DNA of 5,526 nt from Legionellaceae bacterium UBA2794 (GTDB taxonomy: Bacteria; Pseudomonadota; Gammaproteobacteria; Legionellales; Legionellaceae): positions 32,953-38,478 of the forward strand of contig DEHS01000101.1 in assembly GCA_002352055.1 (NCBI GenBank). The letters run 5' to 3'. The notes beneath the pieces are model-generated. The model did not search any database. It was not told the origin of the DNA and saw only the letters and a program-made list of their open reading frames with translations. Position 1 is the stretch's first letter, and each line of letters opens with the position of its first letter. A program made the translations under genes and the position numbers. Of the stretch, positions 1 through 5,526 are shown in pieces.

Positions 1-1065
1 AGGGAAATTAGCTAATTGAATTTGCCCCATAGCTAGTGATTGACCATTGGTATAGCGCCCCAGAATGATCCCAGAATCATCTATATCTAAACCCGCGAGG
101 CTGCCCGTAGTATACCCGTCATTTTGAGCCGACGTTACCGCAAATGGACTGCCAAATTGGGTGCTATTAGAAAAATCAATATTCATACTTAAAGGCGATG
201 AACCATTATTTAAGTTTAAAGATAAGGGCACAAGATTATTTGCCAAAGCGTTGTTACTGGTATCAAATACACCGCCAAATGAACCATCATCATTAAAATT
301 CATGCGAAATAAATTATCGGTATTATGAGCGCCAACATTCGGTGGAACATTTTGATTATCAATCTGAAACGCGACATACCACTGATTTTGAGTATTTACC
401 GGTGATGAACCATTCGGATCGCCTACCGCTGCTGAACCATCAGCATGAACGAAATACATACTCAACACGTGGGAATTCCCTAAACTGTCGTAAATAGTAG
501 ATGAAGTGACGTTATTATAAGTATCAGTAGCAGGGGTTGCACCACCACTCCAATCGGCGGTTGGTGGTGTTGCTTTAGCATATAAATTAACTCCAACCTT
601 AACACTTTTAGTGGCATTTGGAGTAATGTTGGCTGTATTGATTTTTAAATCACCGGAAGCCCCGGTTATTTTTCCACTTTGATCAGCCAATAAGCCAGTC
701 AAACGTTGATTACTTCCATTCACAATATAATTTTGATTATCCAGCTTGAATTGTCCCGCACGCGTATAGGTGGTTGCTCCCTGATCACTTAATATAAAAA
801 ACCCTGATCCATTAACTGCCAGATCCAGGGTGTTAGTTGTGGGTGTCAAATTTCCGGTAGCAAAGGACTGATGCACACGTGAGAGACGCACCCCGCCCCC
901 TATGGAATTATTTCCGGTACCGTATGCATTTTGCGTGTAAATGTCAGCAAATTCGGCGCGTGATCCTTTAAATCCAATCGTAGCGGCGTTGGCAATATTA
1001 TTACCGATTACATCCAAATCCCTACTGGATGCCTGAATACCACTTAGAGCCGTATTGAAAACCAT
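1..1065 (-). CDS. flgE: Flagellar hook protein FlgE (3' end outside window)
   Basis: FlgE polymerises to form the flagellar hook, the flexible joint outside the outer membrane between rod and filament; it is exported by the flagellar type III apparatus and assembles under the FlgD cap. The visible 355 codons are open without a frameshift. The N-terminus (NTALSGIQASSRDLDVIGNNIANAATIGFKG within residues 4-34) is the rod/hook D0 signature with the usual GNNIAN.AT.GFK core. Residues 75-120 (LDLAVNGSGFFIL, then YTRAGQF) are the conserved FlgE/F/G segment. A Ser/Asn/Thr-rich middle domain follows, and the visible end (GRYTNGQSLAMGQIQLANFP) is the typical motif ahead of the C-terminal D0 helix, which lies beyond position 1. 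The start at 1065 has AGGAGG 5 bases upstream (1076-1071). It lies 51 bases downstream of flgD with no terminator between, so it is probably cotranscribed from the flgB promoter. FlgF and FlgG share parts of these motifs, but the length, the middle domain and the position after flgD favour FlgE. Confidence 0.96.
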   Translation of the reverse strand, partial: MVFNTALSGIQASSRDLDVIGNNIANAATIGFKGSRAEFADIYTQNAYGTGNNSIGGGVRLSRVHQSFATGNLTPTTNTLDLAVNGSGFFILSDQGATTYTRAGQFKLDNQNYIVNGSNQRLTGLLADQSGKITGASGDLKINTANITPNATKSVKVGVNLYAKATPPTADWSGGATPATDTYNNVTSSTIYDSLGNSHVLSMYFVHADGSAAVGDPNGSSPVNTQNQWYVAFQIDNQNVPPNVGAHNTDNLFRMNFNDDGSFGGVFDTSNNALANNLVPLSLNLNNGSSPLSMNIDFSNSTQFGSPFAVTSAQNDGYTTGSLAGLDIDDSGIILGRYTNGQSLAMGQIQLANFP

Positions 1066-1116
1066 GTGAGCCTCCTGCTTAATAATTTTACCCATTTCAT
1101 CCTGGAAATGAGCATC

Positions 1117-1794
1117 CTATACAGTAATTTGTCTTACCTGATCTAACGACACTGATCCAACTCCAGCCACATTTAATTTTAATCCCTCACCATTTTGCCC
1201 AAGACTTACACTGTCTACATTAGCAGAGGTCATTGTTTTTAAAGAGACTTCCTGACCAGAGTATGTTCCACGCACCTCAACTTTATACTTGCCTGCAGCC
1301 AGACGTTTATTGTCTTGCCCCGTACCATCCCATCCAAATTGAAAAAAACCAGGTTCAGGTTGTCCCAATGGAATTGTTTTTATTAGTTCACCTGATTCTG
1401 AATAGATTGAAGCAGTCAGATTACTAAGTCCTGCGGGCATATCAATCGCTGTTTTAGCCTCTCCCTCAGCACCAAGGGACAGGCTGTTGCTGTTCACTAA
1501 GACTTTGCGTCCCACCAGAGCGGAAGCTTGCAATGCCTGATTTGATTGAAGGGAAGATGCTAATTGTTGCAGTGATTCCTGCATTTTGGTAATTCCATCA
1601 TTCGCACTAAACTGTGCTAATTGAGAGAGAAATTCACCATTAGCCTGCGGTTGCATAGGATCCTGATTCTGCGCCTGCGCAACCATAAGCCTTAAAAAAT
1701 CCTGTTGTCCCAAGCTTCCTCTTGAGGCAGTTTCGGTTTGGTTTAAACCAAGGCTTGCTGCTGCGTTTGAACCATTCACTGAATTTGTCATCAT
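1117..1794 (-). CDS. flgD: Flagellar hook assembly (capping) protein FlgD
   Basis: FlgD forms the temporary cap at the tip of the growing hook, where it orders insertion of FlgE subunits; it is later displaced by FlgK. With the start at 1794 the protein is 225 residues, close to the 231 of E. coli FlgD. Residues 31-49 (QDFLRLMVAQAQNQDPMQP) match the family hallmark, followed by a helical QFSANDGITKMQESLQQL segment at about 61-78. The FlgD beta domain follows: ALVGRKVLV near 92-100, a GWDGTG...LAAGKYKVEV Ig-like motif near 153-174, and a terminal VDSVSLGQNGEGLKL segment. The reading frame is open 69 bases further upstream to 1863, but that stretch lies inside flgC and is not family-like. The ATG at 1794 has AAGGGG 6 bases upstream; an adjacent ATG at 1791 is an equally acceptable start (224 residues). 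The gene begins 10 bases after the flgC stop, so the two are probably translated from one message. Confidence 0.96.
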   Translation of the reverse strand: MMTNSVNGSNAAASLGLNQTETASRGSLGQQDFLRLMVAQAQNQDPMQPQANGEFLSQLAQFSANDGITKMQESLQQLASSLQSNQALQASALVGRKVLVNSNSLSLGAEGEAKTAIDMPAGLSNLTASIYSESGELIKTIPLGQPEPGFFQFGWDGTGQDNKRLAAGKYKVEVRGTYSGQEVSLKTMTSANVDSVSLGQNGEGLKLNVAGVGSVSLDQVRQITV

Positions 1795-1804
1795 TCCTTT
1801 CCCC

Positions 1805-2227
1805 TTATTCTCCCAACTGCAGTGTCCGTTGCATGAGTTGTTTGGTTGTATTAAGTAATTCAATATTCATCTGGTATGAACGAGATGCCGAAATCATATT
1901 CGCCATTTCTTCCACGTAATTAACATTCGATGTGTAAACAAATCCACTTTCATCAGCGATAGGATTGTTTGGATCGTAACGTTTAGAAGGTTCGACGTCA
2001 CTTTGATAAATCCCTTTTAACTGAACTCCCGCTTTAATTGTATCACCCATCCATTGGTTGGCGTGTTCCTGAACTGCCTGAAAAATCGGGTATTTAGGTT
2101 GATATACCTCTTCAGCGGTTCCTGATTCCACGTTAGCATTGCTCATGTTACCTGCGCTTGTCGTCAGGCGCGACGTCTCAGCAGTCATAGCAGAGCCGGC
2201 AATATCAAATATTGAATTAAGCGACAT
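1805..2227 (-). CDS. flgC: Flagellar basal-body rod protein FlgC
   Basis: FlgC is one of the proximal rod subunits (with FlgB and FlgF) that span the periplasm and link the MS ring to the distal rod. The protein is 140 residues, close to the 134 of E. coli. Its N-terminus (SLNSIFDIAGSAMTAETSRL, then a degenerate NMSNANV in place of the commoner N.ANA.T) is the basal-body rod signature. The C-terminus (VNYVEEMANMISASRSYQMNIELLN, read in two pieces around residues 103-130) is the conserved E...MI.A.R.Y..N helix that pairs with the N-terminal helix in the assembled rod. An ATG at 2233 lies in frame, but the GAGGGG sequence at 2240-2235 is only one base from it and 7 bases from the ATG at 2227, so 2227 is preferred. 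This leaves 2 bases after the flgB stop at 2230, which suggests translational coupling. Confidence 0.96.
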   Translation of the reverse strand: MSLNSIFDIAGSAMTAETSRLTTSAGNMSNANVESGTAEEVYQPKYPIFQAVQEHANQWMGDTIKAGVQLKGIYQSDVEPSKRYDPNNPIADESGFVYTSNVNYVEEMANMISASRSYQMNIELLNTTKQLMQRTLQLGE

Positions 2228-2229
2228 GA

Positions 2230-2622
2230 TCATTCCCCTCTTAACGCAGTCATCATGGATTTTATTTTACTGTTGAGAAAATTGAGACTGGCCTGATAAT
2301 GAAGCGCGTTTTTACTAAACTCCACCGTCTCCATATCTTTATCCACCGTATTTCCATCTAAAGAAACATGAGCTGCATTTCGATACTTTAAATGGGGACT
2401 AAATTCGCCATTCAAACTCATATGCTGTGGCGATGTCGTTTTAATTTGCTGGGAGTTACCTGTCATCGTTGCAGTTAATAACTCATTAAAATCAATATCC
2501 TGTGCTTTAAAATTGGGTGTATCCGCATTCGCCAGATTATTGGCTAATTGAGATGCTCGCTGATCCCGCGCAGATAGTGCCTTTGCATGAATTCCAAAAT
2601 AAGTATCAATATTTAGAGCCAT
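2230..2622 (-). CDS. flgB: Flagellar basal-body rod protein FlgB
   Basis: FlgB is a proximal rod component thought to be among the first axial proteins placed on the MS ring and export gate. From the ATG at 2622 the protein is 130 residues, similar to other FlgB (138 in E. coli). The N-terminal rod motif is clear: ARDQRASQLANNLANADTPN, then FKAQDIDF, at about residues 18-46. The C-terminal half keeps a VEFSKNALHYQASLNFLNSK helix and ends with MMTALRGE, the usual FlgB tail. The frame is open upstream to 2709, but that would run through the sigma-54 promoter, and the added residues do not resemble FlgB; AAGGAG at 2633-2628 lies 5 bases from the chosen ATG. It is the first gene of the flgBCDE operon and is transcribed away from hemF. 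Confidence 0.96.
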   Translation of the reverse strand: MALNIDTYFGIHAKALSARDQRASQLANNLANADTPNFKAQDIDFNELLTATMTGNSQQIKTTSPQHMSLNGEFSPHLKYRNAAHVSLDGNTVDKDMETVEFSKNALHYQASLNFLNSKIKSMMTALRGE

Positions 2623-2640
2623 TTTCACTCCTTTTATAGT
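2612..2640 (+). promoter_or_regulatory. Candidate sigma-70 promoter for hemF
   Basis: TTTAGA (2612-2617) and TATAGT (2635-2640) are spaced by 17 bases and face hemF. They match the -35 and -10 consensus at 4 and 5 of 6 positions. The -35 lies inside the first codons of flgB on the other strand. A start near 2647 would give a hemF leader of about 76 bases crossing the sigma-54 site. In AT-rich DNA such a match can occur by chance. Confidence 0.3.
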
Positions 2641-2651
2641 CCTTTGGTTAA

Positions 2652-2667
2652 AGCAAACATTGTGCCA
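2652..2667 (-). promoter_or_regulatory. Sigma-54 (RpoN) promoter of the flgBCDE operon
   Basis: Read on the minus strand, TGGCAC (2667-2662), five bases (AATGT) and TTGCT (2656-2652) match the sigma-54 consensus TGGCAC-N5-TTGCW at every defined position. The GG and GC elements are separated by the required 10 bases. The expected start is near 2641, giving a leader of about 19 bases that contains the flgB ribosome binding site. Middle-class flagellar genes of Legionella and Pseudomonas are known to depend on RpoN and the activator FleQ; FleQ control here is inferred, as I identified no FleQ site. Confidence 0.88.
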
Positions 2668-2722
2668 AGGAAAAAAGAATGAGAAAATCAAGGCACCATT
2701 TGTTCCCAATCCGGTTATTCCT

Positions 2723-3658
2723 ATGTCTGACTTAAGATCTCTTCCTGTAAATGCGATTGACCAAATAAAATCATACCTTCAGGGATTACAAAATACGATT
2801 TGTGCTGAATTGGAAAAGCTGGATGGTAAAGCAAAATTTATCGAAGATTCCTGGGAGCGTCCTTCTGGTGGGGGCGGTAAAACTCGCGTTCTTACGAATG
2901 GGCATATCTTTGCTAAAGCAGGAGTTAATTTTTCCCATGTAGCAGGCGAACAACTCCCTGCATCAGCAAGTGCTCATCGACCGGAATTAGCGGGAAGAAA
3001 TTTCAGCGCATTAGGGGTGTCTTTAGTCATTCATCCGGATAATCCATACATTCCTACCAGTCATGCTAATGTACGATTTTTTATCGCTGAGCGCGAAGGG
3101 GCCGAGCCAGTATGGTGGTTTGGTGGCGGATTTGATTTAACTCCTTATTATGGATTTGTTGAGGACTGTGTGCATTGGCATCAAACTGCATTTGATGCAT
3201 GTAAACCGTTCGGAGATTCCGTTTATTCTGAATTCAAACAATGGTGCGATGACTATTTTTATTTAAAACATCGTCACGAAGCACGTGGAATTGGTGGATT
3301 GTTTTTTGATGATTACAATCAAATCAGTTTCGATCATAGTTTTTCGTTAATGCGAAGTATTGGCGATCATTTTATCAAAGGGTATGCACCCATCGTTGCA
3401 AAACGCAGCAATCATCCTTTTGGGGAGCGAGAGAAAGCATTTCAATTGTACCGCCGCGGACGCTACGTGGAATTTAACCTGATTTATGATCGGGGGACGT
3501 TATTTGGCTTACAATCAGGGGGTAGAACGGAATCCATCCTGATGTCGCTTCCACCGGTTGTGAATTGGGAATATAACTGGCAACCGAAAGAAAATAGTCC
3601 GGAAGAAAAGCTTTACACCGATTTTCTTCCAGCGAAAGATTGGCTTGGAATACTTTGA
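2723..3658 (+). CDS. hemF: Oxygen-dependent coproporphyrinogen III oxidase HemF
   Basis: HemF carries out the oxidative decarboxylation of two propionate side chains of coproporphyrinogen III to vinyl groups, using O2 and yielding protoporphyrinogen IX, in the cytoplasm. The 311-residue protein follows E. coli HemF (299 residues) almost end to end. Visible blocks are SGGGGKTRVL (about 48-57), GVNFSHV, PTSHANVRFFIAE (111-123), WWFGGGFDLTPYYGF (131-145), WCDDYFYLKHRHEARGIGG (174-192) and RRGRYVEFNL, then GGRTESILMSLPP. Histidines 104, 114, 153 and 183 correspond to E. coli His96, 106, 145 and 175, the residues implicated in metal binding and activity, so the enzyme should be functional. The frame is open to a TTG at 2660, but homologues start near the ATG at 2723. 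No clear Shine-Dalgarno precedes that ATG. It is divergent from flgB and convergent with the transporter gene. Confidence 0.97.
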   Translation: MSDLRSLPVNAIDQIKSYLQGLQNTICAELEKLDGKAKFIEDSWERPSGGGGKTRVLTNGHIFAKAGVNFSHVAGEQLPASASAHRPELAGRNFSALGVSLVIHPDNPYIPTSHANVRFFIAEREGAEPVWWFGGGFDLTPYYGFVEDCVHWHQTAFDACKPFGDSVYSEFKQWCDDYFYLKHRHEARGIGGLFFDDYNQISFDHSFSLMRSIGDHFIKGYAPIVAKRSNHPFGEREKAFQLYRRGRYVEFNLIYDRGTLFGLQSGGRTESILMSLPPVVNWEYNWQPKENSPEEKLYTDFLPAKDWLGIL

Positions 3659-3668
3659 AATGATTCGA

Positions 3669-3699
3669 AAGGCAACACTAATTTTGCTCTTGTTGCCTT
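3669..3699. terminator. Inverted repeat between convergent genes, candidate bidirectional terminator
   Basis: AAGGCAACA (3669-3677) is perfectly complementary to TGTTGCCTT (3691-3699), a 9-bp stem with a 13-base loop. It begins 10 bases after the hemF stop, and the transporter stop codon (3680-3678) lies in the loop. The symmetric AA/TT ends give only two to three U residues on either strand, so intrinsic termination would be modest. Confidence 0.5.
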
Positions 3700-4973
3700 C
3701 TTAAACCCAGCCATAAAAGAACTGCAGCTACTCCGTTTAAGATACTTAAAATGAGGAACACCTGTGGTATTAGGACATGAAAATGCAGCAAAATCATTAC
3801 CAAAAGAGTGCCCAATACCATAAATAATGCATTATAAATATTATTAGCAGCGATAGTCCTGGCTCTGGATTCTGGAGGACTCACCACTTGTAAATAAGTA
3901 TAGAGAGGCACCACAAATAAACCAGCACAAAAAGATAACATGAATAAATCAAACGCAATGCGCCAATTCCTAAGGTAAGTAAAAAAGCTTAATAAATGGA
4001 GTAATGTCGTTGAATCCTCTTGATTTGATGGGGAGACCCAATATAAATCGAAGGTAAAACAAGTAAATGCTACCATCGCTACAGGTACAATTGTTAGAGA
4101 GATTCGCCCTTGCAATATCCGGTTAATTGTCAATGACCCCAAGGCAATTCCTATCGAAAACAATCCTAAAAACACAGCAAACACAGTGGTATTCGCACCT
4201 AAAACGTAATGGGTGTAATCCGGTAGCTTGGTCAGTAGCACAGCTCCAATTAACCAAAACCACGAAATCGTTAAAATAGCCAATAAAACCCCTGGCTCCT
4301 CCTTAGCCTGCTGGAGCATAGATACTGTGGCACGCCATACATTTAAATCAACTTTTAGATAAAGAATTCTAGAGGGTGCTGGTGGGATATACATACTTGA
4401 AATCAATCCTGCAAACGCAGCCGATATCGTCATTACCATAGCCATATAGGGAATAGCACTAATGGAACCGATTGAGAGTGTTCCCAGGGTGGTGCCTAAA
4501 AGTATCGCAACGAAGGTGCTGGCTTCGATGAGTCCCGTTGCTCCTAGCAAATCCTGCCTGGGCAAATGGTCCGGCAAAATAGCATATTTAATGGGGCCAA
4601 AAAAAGCAGAGTGAATGCCCATTCCGGTGAGGGTTATCATCATCAATAAAATGCTGCCGCGGTATAAAGCAAAACTGCCGATGATCATTAATATGAGCTC
4701 GAATACTTTGACTAAACGGGTCATCAACGCTTTATCATATTTGTCAGCGAGTTGACCTGAGGTAGCGGAGAAAAGGAAAAAGGGCAAAATGAACAAGGCA
4801 CCGGCTATTGCCTGATAGTATTCAGATTGCGCTTGATTATGACTTAGATGATAACTTATCAGGGTAAGCATCGCTAGTTTGAAGGCATTATCATTAAAAG
4901 CGCCAAAAAATTGAGTAAGAAAAAGCGGTAAAAAACGTCTTTCCTGTAAAAGAGAAACATACCCTGCACTCAT
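3678..4973 (-). CDS. MFS transporter, LplT-like (probable lysophospholipid transporter)
   Basis: This is a 431-residue integral inner-membrane protein of the major facilitator superfamily, with about 12 hydrophobic segments. Family features are FLTQFFGAFNDNAFKLA near residues 18-34, the MFS motif A variant GQLADKYDK (73-81) between helices 2 and 3, FFGPIKYAILPD (124-135), GLIEASTFVAILLG (147-160), and SPPESRARTIAANNIYNAL in the second half (365-383). These match LplT, which flips lysophosphatidylethanolamine to the inner leaflet for re-acylation, and the N-terminal transporter part of fused LplT-Aas proteins. Here the protein stops after the MFS domain, and no acyltransferase or acyl-ACP synthetase gene is adjacent in the window. 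The substrate is therefore inferred by family only, and I give no gene symbol. The start at 4973 has GGAG (4983-4980) 6 bases upstream. The C-terminus is a short charged RRQQEQN tail. The gene converges on hemF and appears monocistronic here. Confidence 0.85.
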   Translation of the reverse strand: MSAGYVSLLQERRFLPLFLTQFFGAFNDNAFKLAMLTLISYHLSHNQAQSEYYQAIAGALFILPFFLFSATSGQLADKYDKALMTRLVKVFELILMIIGSFALYRGSILLMMITLTGMGIHSAFFGPIKYAILPDHLPRQDLLGATGLIEASTFVAILLGTTLGTLSIGSISAIPYMAMVMTISAAFAGLISSMYIPPAPSRILYLKVDLNVWRATVSMLQQAKEEPGVLLAILTISWFWLIGAVLLTKLPDYTHYVLGANTTVFAVFLGLFSIGIALGSLTINRILQGRISLTIVPVAMVAFTCFTFDLYWVSPSNQEDSTTLLHLLSFFTYLRNWRIAFDLFMLSFCAGLFVVPLYTYLQVVSPPESRARTIAANNIYNALFMVLGTLLVMILLHFHVLIPQVFLILSILNGVAAVLLWLGLRRQQEQN

Positions 4974-5011
4974 TGGAAACTCCGGGTCTTATCAGTTTGA
5001 AATAGGGGTTT

Positions 5012-5040
5012 AGAATAGGTGGGCTTGAGGGTAAAGTAAA
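5012..5040 (-). promoter_or_regulatory. Weak sigma-70 promoter candidate for the LplT-like gene
   Basis: On the minus strand TTTACT (5040-5035) and TATTCT (5017-5012) are separated by 17 bases and each match consensus at 4 of 6 positions. A start near 5005 would give a leader of about 32 bases before the ATG at 4973. The match is weak, and its support is mainly location. Confidence 0.28.
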
Positions 5041-5242
5041 TGGTGGATTTCATTGGATAGAGTTTCATACATGTTTTCATGGTTTTTAAGTCTTACCATT
5101 GAATCATAGAACCCCAATAAATTTGGTCTGTCCTTGCGAAACAATGAAAGCAATGTCTAAATCTAATTCCTTCAGTCTTTTACTTTTTTTAATTTGAAGA
5201 GTATCTTCCAGTCACTTTTTCCCCGTAAAAAAATCCTCATCA

Positions 5243-5259
5243 TTTAAGAAATTTTTAAA
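5243..5259 (+). promoter_or_regulatory. TTAA direct repeat, possible PmrA-type operator
   Basis: TTTAAG (5243-5248), five bases and TTTAAA (5254-5259) form a tandem repeat with TTAA cores 11 bases apart, one helical turn. This fits the enterobacterial PmrA box YTTAAK-N5-YTTAAK except for the final base, and Legionella PmrA, which controls many Dot/Icm effector genes, is reported to use a similar TTAA-based tandem site. It lies about 32 bases upstream of the proposed -10. The local AT-richness makes chance occurrence plausible. Confidence 0.27.
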
Positions 5260-5288
5260 CATGAACCATTATTTTATTGCTCTGTTTG

Positions 5289-5297
5289 TGTTAATAT
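5289..5297 (+). promoter_or_regulatory. Extended -10 promoter of the right-edge gene
   Basis: TG (5289-5290), one base, then TAATAT (5292-5297) forms an extended -10 element matching TATAAT at 4 of 6 positions. There is only a poor -35 (TTATTT, 5269-5274) at 17-base spacing, which suits a promoter that relies on the extended element or an activator. The predicted start near 5304 gives a leader of about 22 bases holding AGAGG. Confidence 0.45.
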
Positions 5298-5325
5298 AGG
5301 ACAAAAATAGCTTCTAGAGGTGGTT

Positions 5326-5526
5326 ATGCCTAAAACTGAAAAATTTTTAAGAACTATTAAATCAGAGAATTTTCACGGACCACTCCCCGACAAAAATACT
5401 GATTTTAAACCAACTGATTACCAAGAACTAATTACTAAACTAAAAGAAGCCATTACAAATAATAATCAGGAAGAAGTAAAAAATCTTTTAAAACAAAAAT
5501 TCATTGGTGAAGCCAATAAAAATGAT
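5326..5526 (+). CDS. AT-rich gene of unknown function, possible ankyrin-repeat effector (3' end outside window)
   Basis: Only the first 67 codons are visible, and the frame is open to the window edge. The ATG at 5326 has AGAGG (5316-5320) 5 bases upstream. The product begins MPKTEKFLRTIKSENFHGPL, without a signal peptide or membrane segment, and is rich in Lys, Asn, Glu and Gln, so it is probably cytosolic or translocated. Residues 36-56 (ELITKLKEAITNNNQEEVKNL, continuing LKQKF) resemble the helix-turn-helix of a first ankyrin repeat, of the general form L..AI..N..EEVK.LL, and the following EANKND fits the loop leading to the next repeat. By my count the GC content is 55 of 201 (about 27%), well below the rest of the window. 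If the organism is Legionella, an AT-rich ankyrin protein with its own promoter suggests a Dot/Icm substrate, but the translocation signal would be at the unseen C-terminus. A simple coiled or alpha-helical protein of unrelated function is the alternative. Confidence 0.7.
   Translation, partial: MPKTEKFLRTIKSENFHGPLPDKNTDFKPTDYQELITKLKEAITNNNQEEVKNLLKQKFIGEANKND

Larger units (their letters stand above)
4974..5325. other. Non-coding divergent region between the transporter and the right-edge gene
   Basis: About 350 bases without a credible gene on either strand; the short frames I followed, such as one of 12 codons at 5071, lack family features. The left part (to about 5150) is of average composition for the window, and the right part is very AT-rich with several T and A runs. 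It holds the promoter candidates described separately. I see no tRNA-like fold, riboswitch, or strong hairpin. Confidence 0.6.

Noticed and set aside
1233..1427. Plus-strand open frame of 64 codons inside flgD
   Set aside because: It lies wholly antisense to a well-supported FlgD reading frame, has no family features and no ribosome site of note.
1795..1863. Upstream extension of flgD to an ATG at 1863
   Set aside because: It overlaps flgC in another frame, adds 23 residues unlike FlgD, and the ATG at 1794 has a good ribosome site.
1722..1919. Plus-strand open frame of 65 codons across the flgC/flgD junction
   Set aside because: It is antisense to two confident genes and its product has no recognisable motif.
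2623..2709. Upstream extension of flgB by 29 residues
   Set aside because: It would require translation across the sigma-54 promoter from upstream of the predicted transcript start.
2660..2722. Upstream TTG start for hemF adding 21 residues
   Set aside because: Homologues begin near the ATG at 2723, and the extra residues are lysine-rich and unrelated to the family.
4989..5012. Sigma-28-like promoter (TAAA and ACTGATAA) upstream of the transporter on the minus strand
   Set aside because: The spacer is 12 bases instead of about 15 and the -10 lacks the GCC part of GCCGATAA.
5031..5040. GTAAAGTAAA as a CpxR-type site
   Set aside because: CpxR sites need about 5-6 bases between the GTAAA halves; here they are adjacent.
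5196..5220. Small hairpin GAAGA-GTA-TCTTC followed by a T run on the plus strand
   Set aside because: A 5-bp AT-rich stem with the T run 7 bases away is too weak for a terminator, and no plus-strand gene ends just upstream.

Overview
The window looks like a chromosomal segment of a Gammaproteobacterium, most probably Legionella or a close relative. The reasons are the moderately AT-rich base composition, a flgBCDE operon head-to-head with an oxygen-dependent coproporphyrinogen oxidase gene (an arrangement I recall from Legionella, not checked here), a very well conserved proteobacterial HemF, and a strongly AT-rich gene at the right edge with the look of a Legionella effector. The genus call is inference from composition and context.

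Layout. Positions 1-2622 hold four flagellar genes on the minus strand, read right to left: flgB (2622-2230), flgC (2227-1805), flgD (1794-1117) and flgE (1065 to beyond position 1). They encode the proximal rod subunits FlgB and FlgC, the hook-cap scaffold FlgD and the hook subunit FlgE. Spacing is 2, 10 and 51 bases, with a Shine-Dalgarno sequence before each, so this is one operon in assembly order. A 100-base divergent region (2623-2722) carries a near-perfect sigma-54 promoter facing flgB (TGGCAC-N5-TTGCT, 2667-2652). Its predicted start gives a leader of about 19 bases. hemF (2723-3658, plus strand) reads the other way and makes protoporphyrinogen IX for haem synthesis.

hemF converges on a minus-strand MFS transporter gene (4973-3678) that resembles the lysophospholipid flippase LplT and the transporter part of fused LplT-Aas proteins. 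A 9-bp perfect inverted repeat at 3669-3699 between the two genes may serve as a shared terminator. Positions 4974-5325 are non-coding and become increasingly AT-rich to the right. They hold a weak promoter candidate for the transporter, and, facing the other way, an extended -10 promoter preceded by a TTAA direct repeat with 11-bp spacing. The last gene starts at 5326 and is cut off by the window edge after 67 codons. It is about 27% GC, lysine- and asparagine-rich, and contains a helix pair that looks like the start of an ankyrin repeat.

Most of the window is conserved housekeeping and motility sequence. I see no CRISPR array, transposon, tRNA or rRNA. The parts that merit a second look are the compact hemF/flgB divergent promoter region and the AT-rich gene with its upstream region at the right end.
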